A stretch of DNA of 64,000 nt, from NCBI GenBank assembly GCA_963791575.1, contig CAWBSY010000022.1, positions 124,001 through 188,000 on the forward strand. Direction: 5' to 3'. Of the stretch, positions 56,944 through 64,000 are shown piece after piece. This DNA is from JAOAPG01 sp963791575 (lineage in GTDB: Bacteria > Acidobacteriota > Terriglobia > Terriglobales > Acidobacteriaceae). How positions within the stretch are numbered: the first letter of the stretch is position 1; each line of letters begins with the position of its first letter. Made by a program: the position numbers and the translations under genes. A model generated the notes under the pieces. The model saw nothing but the letters and a program-made list of their open reading frames with translations, was not told the origin of the DNA and did no database searches.

Positions 56944-58378
56944 TCATGAGGCGCTGATGAAGCGTAATCGCAAAAGAATCGGTCATCCCAGCAATCTGAT
57001 CAGTTACGAGTTGCAATCTACAGTATCGCTCTGGAAGGCCCTTCATTCCTAGTGCACCGAAGGGTATTTTAGGCTCCTCATTATAGATGCGGCGATAGTT
57101 GCTTGAGATCAGCGAGGCTGCTTTTCCAGGAAACCCCTTTTGGCCTTCGTCAGTTCCGCAAACCTTTGCCCCTTCCCAAAATACGTCCATCAAGTCATGT
57201 ATGACTCGTCTGCCCATAAGTTCCAGCTTCAATGTGCTACTAGAGGGATAGATGTATACCTGCCCAACTGTCTTGCAAGCTTTAACCAACTCGGCAGCAC
57301 CGCACGATGGATCCTTTATCAACTCTTTATGATAACGGCCCCTCATCAAATCGTCGTAGCACCTACAAAATTGTTTAAAAGCAGCATCTGTCATGAGGGC
57401 GATGGAATGGGTGCGAAACGCTTGAGCGACCTCCTCATTACGAACGGGTCGTTCGTTGGGGTTAAATTTGACGGTATTTTCCGCCTCTTTGATTGCTTTC
57501 TTGACGAGGGTATCTTTCTTGGAAAAAGTTAAGAGTTCATTCTTTAGGAACTTCCAATCAAGAAGTCCTTTCTTTATACCATCCTCTACATCTCCGGTTG
57601 CATAGACCATATCGTCACACGCCTCGACTAAGTAAGTTATGGGGTTTCGCAATGACTGTGTACCAGTCTCTTCTTCAACCAGCTTCACGGTTCGATTCTC
57701 CGATGCGAAAAAGCCAGGCTTCGACTTCTCGTGGTCTCCCTTCTTTACTACTTCGTTGGATCGGGCAATATACTTCCGTGCAGCCGAAAATGTTGCTGCA
57801 GTCAGGTTGAGCCCAAAATTATCGGCAACAACTTGCAGCTTTGAGATCAGTCGAAGAGTTTGTGCATTGCCTTCCCATTTTAAGAAATCATTTGCGTATT
57901 GGGAGATGAATTTTTCGTCTTTGCGGTCGTTGAATCCCGCGAATAGCCCTTCGGCCGCTCTGGAATCTTCGGTTCCAATCTTCGATTCAAACCAACTTTG
58001 GATCGCACTCTCCCCAGCATGCCCGAAAGGTGGGTTGCCAAGATCGTGAATCAACCCGCACGTAGCGGCTATCGTTTCAATGTCGTTAACTTGCTTGCTA
58101 CTGATTTCTTTTGTTTCTTTTGCGATCCAATCGCCGGCTCGGCGCGCGAGGTTTCGTGCAACACTGGATACTTCTAGGGAATGGGTCAAACGTGTCCTAA
58201 CTGCGTCGTGCTCCTCTAGGGGAAAGACTTGTGTTTTGTCCTGAAGTCTTCTCACCGGCGTGCTAAACACAGCTCTACCATAATCCCTTTCAAAAGGCGT
58301 CCGGCTGTCTTCCTCTGATTGTTTTCCGCCCATAATCTCCCTGATTCTTTTTGGGTTCAAAAGCTTTTTCCACTTCAT
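56936..58378 (-). CDS. dGTPase-like HD-domain triphosphohydrolase
   Basis: A 480-residue enzyme of the dGTP triphosphohydrolase family, which splits dNTPs into nucleosides and triphosphate. HD metal ligands: H66 (RLTHSLEVS), H111-D112 (GLIHDLGNPPFGH) and an Asp near 257 (EACDDMVYATGDVED). The RTPFERDYGRAVFSTPVRRLQDKTQ N-terminus is split by charged residues but family-typical. dGTPases serve in nucleotide balance and, in several bacteria, in phage defence by dNTP depletion. It heads a two-gene operon. By eye its codons look more AT-rich than neighbours, hinting at transfer. Confidence 0.88.
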   Translation of the reverse strand: MKWKKLLNPKRIREIMGGKQSEEDSRTPFERDYGRAVFSTPVRRLQDKTQVFPLEEHDAVRTRLTHSLEVSSVARNLARRAGDWIAKETKEISSKQVNDIETIAATCGLIHDLGNPPFGHAGESAIQSWFESKIGTEDSRAAEGLFAGFNDRKDEKFISQYANDFLKWEGNAQTLRLISKLQVVADNFGLNLTAATFSAARKYIARSNEVVKKGDHEKSKPGFFASENRTVKLVEEETGTQSLRNPITYLVEACDDMVYATGDVEDGIKKGLLDWKFLKNELLTFSKKDTLVKKAIKEAENTVKFNPNERPVRNEEVAQAFRTHSIALMTDAAFKQFCRCYDDLMRGRYHKELIKDPSCGAAELVKACKTVGQVYIYPSSSTLKLELMGRRVIHDLMDVFWEGAKVCGTDEGQKGFPGKAASLISSNYRRIYNEEPKIPFGALGMKGLPERYCRLQLVTDQIAGMTDSFAITLHQRLMNG

Positions 58379-58628
58379 GGTAAGTGCCTCTTATCTGTGC
58401 TCGGGATGATCGCGATTCACTTGCATCTTGCAAATCTGAATGAGCGACACAACTATAAAGTTGGGAATTTACTACAGGGGCCTATGTTTCTGGGGAAGGG
58501 GAAACATACTCCGGTGCTTAGGCCGAGTCAAGGTGGATGAATTAAGTAGTCATCAGTGGCTTATCTAGTGTCACAATATTGCTCTGCCAGAACATCGTCC
58601 TGCGGAGCGTAGATGGGGCGCTGCCCCG

Positions 58629-58934
58629 TTGATCGCAGCGCTGAAGCGCTGCGCCACCCGACGATCCTAGAGTAGGTTTGTGTTCTCAACACGCGCGAGA
58701 TCCCTCGACTCGCTGGTAAAAGCGCGAGTCTTCGGGATGACAAAGAGGTAAGAGGTAATGTAGGGATCCTTCGACTCGTTGCTTCTTCGCAAGCGAAGAA
58801 GCACTCTCGCTCAGGATGACAATGTTTTATTCAGGGGACAATCGAGGGTGACAACGGGCGTCGATGGGGAAAGCTGCCGAGCTTGGCTCGGCTGGACAGC
58901 CGGGGGCGGCTGTCCCTACGTGATTTTGTTTTGG
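58629..58934. repeat. Large compound repeat, copy A
   Basis: Begins TTGATCGCAGCGCTGAAGCG and ends near TGATTTTG. It includes a GATCCCTCGACTCGC inverted motif, the GATCCTTCGACT...CGCTCAGGATGAC element with hairpin arms TGCTTCTTCGC/GCGAAGAAGCA (58780-58790/58793-58803), and the GGACAGCCG palindrome at 58894-58922. It is nearly identical to copy B, 397 bp downstream. Confidence 0.85.
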
Positions 58935-59025
58935 GCACTCGACTGCTGCGGGGGCTAAAGCCCAGCTTTTGCTACGCTGAGCGACACGGCTTAAGCTGTG
59001 CCCTTCCACGAGCGGTATTGCTAAA

Positions 59026-59356
59026 TTGATCGCAGCGCTGAAGCGCTGCGCCACCCGACGATCCTAGAGTAGGTTTGTGTTCTCAACACGCGCGAGATCC
59101 CTCGACTCGCTGGTAAAAGCGCGAGTCTTCGGGATGACAAAGAGGTAAGAGGTAAGGTAGGGATCCTTCGACTCGTTGCTTCTTCGCAAGCGAAGAAGCA
59201 CTCTCGCTCAGGATGACAATGTTTTATTCAGGGGACAATCGAGGGTGACAACGGGCGTCGGTGGGGAAAGCTGCCGAGCTTGGCTCGGCTGGACAGCCCC
59301 TTCGGCTTACGCTCAGGGCAGGCTAAGGCGGCTGTCCCTACGTGATTTTGGTTTGG
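59026..59356. repeat. Large compound repeat, copy B
   Basis: Nearly identical to copy A, but ~25 bp longer: extra sequence (CCTTCGGCTTACGCTCAGGG...) sits in the loop of the terminal GGACAGCC/GGCTGTCC palindrome. Its left flank GGTATTGCTAAA is shared with copy C at 60694. The same TGCTTCTTCGC hairpin is at 59177-59200. Confidence 0.85.
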
Positions 59357-59414
59357 AAGATATAGATTCCATCGGACGAATAAGACTCATTTCTCGTAAA
59401 GGACGGGAACGAAA

Positions 59415-59496
59415 AGGGCACCCTTCAGGGCTGAAGCCCAGTCCTTAAGTTGTACTGAGCGGCACGACTGAAGCCGTGCCCTTCCACGAGCGGCTA
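59415..59496. repeat. GCTGAAGCCCAG / GCCGTGCCC palindromic repeat
   Basis: AGGGCTGAAGCCCAG is followed by GGCACGACTGAAGCCGTGCC, each a small palindrome, ending CTTCCACGAGCGG. A related unit lies at 58955-59015 (AGCCCAG, then ACGGCTTAAGCTGTGCCCTTCCACGAGCGG). Distinct from the A/B family but interleaved with it. Confidence 0.6.
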
Positions 59497-59649
59497 GGAT
59501 TCAAAACCCCAAACGTGGGTCATTCGCAATTCCAGGTCAATAAGTGAAATGGCGATGTTACGTCAATGTGACGGCCGTGCTGTTCTTCCTTCAGGTAGTT
59601 TTCAGGTTCAATCGTTACAATTGCCCAGCATATCTATTGGAGGTATCGA

Positions 59650-60674
59650 ATGCACTCTCGGAATCTATCTGCTACCTTTCTGATCGCAGTGGTCTCGCTC
59701 ACGTTGAGCGCCCGCGTTGCCGCGCAGGGCACCTGGGCGGTCGAAAACACCTTTCACATCGGCGGTGAGGGCGGCATGGACTATGTCACCCTGGATGCCA
59801 ACAATCACCGGCTCTACGTCCCCAGAAGCACCCACACGATGGTCATCGATGCCGATTCCGGCAAGACTCTCGCCGACATTCCCGGCCAGAAGCATAACCA
59901 TGGAGTTGCCCTGGTTCCCGAGGTCGGACGAGGATTCATCAGCGACGGCGCCGGAGCGGTCGTGATTTTCGATCTCAAGACAAATGCTGTGCTGGGAACG
60001 ATCAAAGCGCGGCCCGATTCCGACGGCATCATTTTCGATAAAGCAACCGGGCTGGTACTGGTGGTTTCCGGGGATGATGGAGTACTGATGACGCTCAAGC
60101 CCGACGTCGATCCGAAGACAGGATCCATCGATGCTCCTATTGACTTGGGCGGCAAACCCGAGTTTCTTGCCTCCGACGGCGCCGGTAAGGTTTACATCAA
60201 TCTGGAGGACAAGGACCAAGTGGCAGTGGTCGACATCAAAGCAAGGAAAGTTTTGGCTCACTGGCCGGTCGCGCCTGGGGGCTCACCCGTGGGGCTATCG
60301 ATCGACACCGCGAAGGGACGGCTTTTCATTGGATGTCGAAAGCCGCAGAAGCTGATTGTGATGAGCACTGACGACGGCAAGGTGCTCGCCGATCTGCCGA
60401 TCGGGGCAGGCGTGGATGCCACGAAGTTCGATGGTCAGCAGGCGTTCGCGAGCTGCCGGGACGGCAAGCTTAACGTTGCGGGCGAGAGTGCGTCCGGCAA
60501 GTTCGAGATCGTGCAAACCGTGACTACTCCAGTGGCGCCAAAACAATGGACGTTGACCCGGAGAGGCACAAGGTGTATTTGCCCACAAGCGAGTTTGAGG
60601 AAAAACCGGGAGCGAATGGTCGTCCGGTGGCCAAGCCTGGGACGTTTATGATCGTCGTCGTCGGGCGGCACTGA
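59650..60674 (+). CDS. Exported YVTN/YncE-type beta-propeller protein, frameshifted in this sequence
   Basis: A signal peptide (MHSRNLSATFLIAVVSLTLSA, cleaved near AAQG) is followed by about seven propeller blades of the YVTN/NHL type, with repeating D-x-x-x-x-x-L-Y-V patterns (DANNHRLYVPRSTHTM, DTAKGRLFIGCRKPQ). The frame breaks at ~60529-60531 (one base missing); continuing in the other frame gives GAKTMDVDPERHKVYLP and a stop at 60674, ~341 residues total. Such proteins may bind ligands or redox partners; no function can be assigned. It lies between repeat copies B and C. Confidence 0.82.
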
Positions 60675-60693
60675 GACAGGAAGGCAGTTCTTA

Positions 60694-60787
60694 GGTATTA
60701 CTAAATTGATCGCAGCGCTGAAGCGCTGCGCCACCCGACGATCCTAGAGTAGGTTTGTGTTCTCAACGCGCGCGAGATCACGCGACT
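60694..60787. repeat. Large compound repeat, copy C (truncated)
   Basis: Matches the first ~80 bp of copies A/B (TTGATCGCAGCG... to TTCTCAAC) plus the copy-B left flank GGTATTnCTAAA. It then diverges abruptly inside CGCGCGAGATC. The break coincides with the 5' end of the truncated propeller gene. Confidence 0.8.
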
Positions 60788-60812
60788 TGCCGGAGAAAGC
60801 GGCTCACCGTTG

Positions 60813-61354
60813 CTCAAACTCCCAGCTCATGCGACGATGGCGGCAATGACATCGCGATTGATCCGAGCGGCCAGTTCTTGATCCTTCCGCAATACTGCGT
60901 AGGCACGGAGGTTTTTCGCATCGACGCCGCCAATGGTTCCATCGCGCAAGTCGCTGGTTCTCCGTTTCCCATACCGATTCATCAGGGTCCGGAGGTGGCC
61001 GAGTCTGTTGCTGTCGATCCGCTTGATCGATGGGTTTTTATCGACGCGCAGAATTGCGATAGTGGCTGTAGCAATATTACTGAAACGTACGCGCTGAATA
61101 AGCAGACCGGAGCATTATCGTTTCTTGAATATGGAAATGGCGGCTGCGGAAACTACAACCGAATCGATCCATCCGGAAAATTCTTGTATTCGATCGGACC
61201 GGAACTTGACTGTGGATTTGGCGACCCAACCACCATTCTCGGTCTGGCAATTAACCAATCCAATGGATCGCTTACGGATGTTCCGGGATCTCCGTTTCCT
61301 TTTACTACGAATTCGGCGAACCCAGGACAGGTGGGTCTTGTGATCACTCCTTAA
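60813..61354 (+). pseudogene. 5'-truncated lactonase/YncE-type beta-propeller gene
   Basis: Recognisable sequence starts around 60813-60840 (CDDGGNDIAIDPSGQFLIL) and continues through three or four propeller blades, with recurring V-A-G-S-P-F-P and V-P-G-S-P-F-P turns, to a normal-looking end (GQVGLVITP). Upstream, the frame runs into repeat copy C, and the residues there are repeat-derived. Complete relatives have seven blades and a signal peptide, so the 5' half is probably missing. A new start inside the repeat (60755) is formally possible but would give an unexported partial propeller. Confidence 0.65.
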
Positions 61355-61655
61355 CGTCAACCGTACGCCCAATGTTTCCCACCCTCTCGCGATGTCCGCG
61401 AAGGGTGGGAGCTTGGGTTCACACCGCGAACACTTTTTCCGGTTGTTTTGACTTTGGAACTGCCGCCGTCTCTGTTCATTCGCGGACACTTCTTAGCGAA
61501 ACCGGACAATACAGTTCTGGTTCCTCGCATTGGGGAAATCCCGCAAGTCTCTTCGTTCTCATAAAATCACAGTCACCACAATTTGGTTGTCCGAATTGCG
61601 CTTCTTTATTATGTAGCCACATTATTATGTAGCCGCATCGCGCCAGAGGCCGACT
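61355..61655. other. Gene-free interval before the ADOP permease
   Basis: About 300 bp without a gene. A CCCACCCT/AGGGTGGG hairpin (61378-61409) sits 24 bp after the propeller remnant and may terminate it. A TTATTATGTAGCC direct repeat (61606-61618 and 61622-61634) lies just upstream of the permease. No clear -35/-10 pair is visible. Confidence 0.55.
61378..61409. terminator. CCCACCCT/AGGGTGGG hairpin
   Basis: Eight-bp outer arms (61378-61385 and 61402-61409) with a further TCGCG/CGCGA pairing inside. There is no long T tract, so it is either a weak terminator or a dispersed palindromic repeat. Confidence 0.5.
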
Positions 61656-64000
61656 ATGAACACCCTGCTGCAGGACGTGCGATACGCTCTTCGCGTGTTG
61701 CGCAAGTCTCCGGGATTCACCATCGCCGCCGTATTGACGTTGGCTTTAGCAATCGGTGCGAACGCGGTGGTTTTTAGCGTGATGAACGGGCTGATCTTGC
61801 GTCCGCTGAATGTGCCGCAGGCGCAGAGCCTCTATACCATCGAGCGCGCCAGCGATAAGGACCCGAGTCAGTCGTATCCCGACTATCTAGATCTGCGCGA
61901 TCGCAACCAGAGCTTTGATGGGCTGGCAGCTTATACGATCCCAGAGGTGGCGCTGGACACGGGCGAAGGTCCGGCGCGCGTCTGGGGTGTGGAGGCGAGC
62001 GGGAACTACTTCGATGTACTTGGCATCCAGCCGTATCTTGGCCGTTTCTTTCACTCCTCGGATGAGCATGGCCCGAACAGCGCTCCTTATATGGTGCTCA
62101 ATTACGCCTATTGGCATAGCCATTTTCACGATGACCGCGGCGTGGTGGGCCGTATTGTTCAGGTCAACAAACATCCTTTTACTATCGTCGGAGTTGCGCC
62201 GGCTAACTTTCGCGGGACTCTCGTATTCGTCTCTCCCAATTTCTTTGTGCCGCTGGTTAACTGCGCGCAAGTGGACGGGGGGAATGACCTGAATGATCGG
62301 GGAAGCCGTTGGCTTCTGAACGTCATGGGACACCTGAAGGTGGGAGTGACTCCGGCACAGGCCACTGCCGATCTGGACTCGATTGGCTCCTATTTGCAGA
62401 AGACTTATCCCAAAGACGACAGCAAGATGAGTTTTTTATTGGCGCGTCCGAATCTTTTGGGTGATCAGTTCGCGCCTTCGCTGCAGGCGTTCCTTGCAGG
62501 ATTGATGCTGCTGGCAGGATTGATTCTGTTGGCCGCGTGCGCCAATCTGGGCAGCTTGTTTGCCGCGCGTGCCGCTGACCGTTCCCGTGAGGTTGCTCTT
62601 CGACTTGCGCTGGGATCGGGACGCAAACGTATTCTGCGCGGTTTGTTTACCGAAGCCGTGTTGATTTCGCTCCTGGGAGGCGCCATCGGATTGTGGGCGA
62701 GCGTGGCATTATTACGCTGGCTGAGCATGTGGCAGCCATTTGGGAATTTTCCCGTGCATACGCCTGTGAACCCGGATGCAACCGTTTATGCAGCAGCTTT
62801 GCTACTGACTTTCGTCAGCGGATTGCTGTTTGGATCGGTGCCCGTAGGTCAGGTACTCCGCACGAATCCGTACGAGGTCGTCAAGTCGGGATCGTCCGGC
62901 AGAGTTGGACGACGGATTACTGCTCGAGACGTTTTGCTCGCGGTGCAAATTGCGATCTGTGCAGTACTGGTTACTTCGTCGATGGTTGCGGTGCGCGGGC
63001 TGGCACGCGCGTTGCACAGCAATTTCGGTTTTGAACCGCAAAACTCGCTGCTGGTAAGCGCTGATCTGCATATGGCAGGTTATAGCGGCGATCGAGTGCC
63101 CCCGATGCAAAAGCGAATGATCGATGCGATCACGGCGATTCCTGGCGTAGAGTCGGTTGGATTAACTGATGCGTTACTTTTAAATGACGCGAACACCGCG
63201 AATGTTTTTACCGATGGAACGACAGATTTGCGGTCATCGAATGCAGCCGCTAACGTTTTCACGTACCACATATCTCCTGAATATCTTCATGCCGAGGGCA
63301 CGACGTTGCTTTCCGGCCGGACTTTCACTTTGCATGACGACAAGGATTCGCCACGCGTTGCGGTGGTGAATCGGGAGTTTGCGCGCAAGGTCTTTGGGTC
63401 CGTAACAAACGCAATTGGCAGTAACTACAAGATGGCGGATGGAACGCGCATACAGGTGGTGGGTGTAACAGAAGATGGTAAGTATGCGACCCTCACCGAA
63501 GGTCCGCAGTCGGCGGTGTTTCTCCCCATCCTACAATGGCCCTCCAACTCGACATGGCTGGTGGTGCGTTCGCTTGGCTATCCGCAGCAGTTGGGGGCAG
63601 CCGTGCGGAGCACACTGCGGCAACTGGACGCAGCCATGCCTGTTGAAGTTGAAACGCGGCTCGATGAAATAGGCGCAGCTCTGTTTCCTTCCCGTATGGC
63701 GACGGTGTCGTTAGGCGTAATGGGACTGATGGGTGCGATGCTGTCGATCACGGGCATCTTTGGGATGGCGGCATATTCGGTCAGCAAGCGGCTGCGGGAG
63801 TTGGGAATTCGTGTCGCCCTGGGAGCGCAGCGTAAGGAAGTGTTACAGGCGGCGTTGGGACGGGCTTTTAAGTTGCTGGCTTTTGGTTCAGCGGCAGGAC
63901 TGCTGCTCGGAATTCTGGCAAGTCGGGTGCTAGCTTTCATCGTGTATCAGGCAACTCCCCGCGATCCGATGGTATTGGTTGGTGTTGTTTTAGCGATGTT
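61656..64000 (+). CDS. ADOP-type ABC transporter permease (MacB/FtsX-like), 3' end outside window
   Basis: Open from the ATG at 61656 (MNTLLQDVRYALRVLRKSPG, the hallmark start of acidobacterial duplicated orphan permeases) to the window end, 781 codons. Order: first TM helix (~20-40), MacB-type periplasmic domain (~45-245), FtsX module with three TM helices (~280-410, including LAACANLGSLFAARAADRSREVALRLALGSGR), then a second TM/periplasmic/FtsX set (~430 to the end, RLRELGIRVALGAQRKEVL). Full members have ~800-890 residues, so only the last helix or so is missing. No ATPase gene is adjacent, as expected for orphans. Confidence 0.93.
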   Translation, partial: MNTLLQDVRYALRVLRKSPGFTIAAVLTLALAIGANAVVFSVMNGLILRPLNVPQAQSLYTIERASDKDPSQSYPDYLDLRDRNQSFDGLAAYTIPEVALDTGEGPARVWGVEASGNYFDVLGIQPYLGRFFHSSDEHGPNSAPYMVLNYAYWHSHFHDDRGVVGRIVQVNKHPFTIVGVAPANFRGTLVFVSPNFFVPLVNCAQVDGGNDLNDRGSRWLLNVMGHLKVGVTPAQATADLDSIGSYLQKTYPKDDSKMSFLLARPNLLGDQFAPSLQAFLAGLMLLAGLILLAACANLGSLFAARAADRSREVALRLALGSGRKRILRGLFTEAVLISLLGGAIGLWASVALLRWLSMWQPFGNFPVHTPVNPDATVYAAALLLTFVSGLLFGSVPVGQVLRTNPYEVVKSGSSGRVGRRITARDVLLAVQIAICAVLVTSSMVAVRGLARALHSNFGFEPQNSLLVSADLHMAGYSGDRVPPMQKRMIDAITAIPGVESVGLTDALLLNDANTANVFTDGTTDLRSSNAAANVFTYHISPEYLHAEGTTLLSGRTFTLHDDKDSPRVAVVNREFARKVFGSVTNAIGSNYKMADGTRIQVVGVTEDGKYATLTEGPQSAVFLPILQWPSNSTWLVVRSLGYPQQLGAAVRSTLRQLDAAMPVEVETRLDEIGAALFPSRMATVSLGVMGLMGAMLSITGIFGMAAYSVSKRLRELGIRVALGAQRKEVLQAALGRAFKLLAFGSAAGLLLGILASRVLAFIVYQATPRDPMVLVGVVLAM

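Larger units (their letters stand above)
58379..59649. other. Gene-free, repeat-dense interval
   Basis: Nearly 1.3 kb with no credible coding sequence. From 58629 to 59356 it is mostly a ~300-bp direct repeat in two copies, themselves built from nested palindromes. 58934-59025 and 59400-59500 share a GCTGAAGCCCAG/CCGTGCCCTTCCACGAG unit. 58379-58560, next to the dGTPase start, presumably holds that operon's promoter, but I see no convincing -35/-10 pair. 59510-59649 is the leader of the next gene. Confidence 0.7.

Noticed and set aside
58629..59356. CRISPR-like array or insertion sequence
   Set aside because: The repeats are ~300 bp, only two full copies, built of palindromes, with no uniform spacers, no cas genes and no transposase frame.
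60755..60812. Native N-terminus of the 199-residue propeller ORF
   Set aside because: These codons are repeat copy C sequence and give an arginine/cysteine-rich leader unlike the exported family.

Overview
The window looks like a chromosomal segment of a soil-type Acidobacteriota (Terriglobia/Acidobacteriia; Koribacter/Sulfotelmatobacter-like is my guess, not proven). The clues are an acidobacterial VWFA-related secreted protein, an acidobacterial-type duplicated orphan ABC permease (ADOP), an Oar-like TonB-dependent receptor with an N-terminal carboxypeptidase-regulatory domain, an alternative complex III (act) cluster joined to caa3 oxidase genes, and intergenic repeats with GTCATCCTGAGCG-type arms. 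I see no tRNA, rRNA, CRISPR array or transposase gene.

Layout. 1-8.1 kb holds mostly minus-strand housekeeping genes: partial zinc phospholipase C-like protein, PilZ protein, tyrS, a four-helix-bundle protein, purN, GTP-type PEP carboxykinase (frameshifted), a GlsB-type membrane protein and a laccase-domain protein. 8.1-16.1 kb holds a secreted S10 peptidase, a giant DUF3857/transglutaminase/TPR protein, an amidase and an aldehyde dehydrogenase. 16.2-29.1 kb is one respiratory cluster: an extended -10 promoter, then actA-B-C-D-E-F, a small membrane protein, sco1, coxB (with cytochrome c), coxA, coxC and coxD. Together they move electrons from quinol through ACIII and cytochrome c to O2. A 1018-residue FAD/Fe-S dehydrogenase follows 23 bp later. 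32.3-42.5 kb has an RMD1-family protein, an SDR, a nucleotidyltransferase, an ABC exporter, a bifunctional homocysteine methyltransferase/MTHFR, DUF3052 and VWFA proteins. 41.3-54.2 kb is a carbohydrate locus arranged around a divergent control region: GH30, a carbohydrate-binding protein, a LacI regulator and an MFS transporter on the minus strand; a TonB receptor, a TPR protein and a two-beta-helix GH55-like enzyme with a C-terminal propeller on the plus strand. A palindrome with a LacI-type CG centre overlaps a near-consensus GH30 promoter, and its 10-bp core recurs upstream of the receptor gene.

54.2-58.4 kb is an accessory patch: a GGDEF remnant, an exported RidA, an Smr protein, a PD-(D/E)XK nuclease, and a tightly overlapping two-gene operon of a dGTPase-like HD phosphohydrolase and a pol-beta-type nucleotidyltransferase, closed by a strong terminator. 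This pair is my best candidate for an undescribed (defence-like) system. 58.4-61.7 kb is repeat-rich, with large direct repeats around a beta-propeller gene and a 5'-truncated second one. The window ends inside the ADOP permease gene.

Quality warning: I count 18 single-base frameshifts in 13 genes, 15 of them one-base gains. Rejoining the frames restores normal family lengths each time, and the hits include core respiratory genes. Sequencing or assembly error is the likeliest cause, so those genes are annotated as joined CDSs with the break noted.
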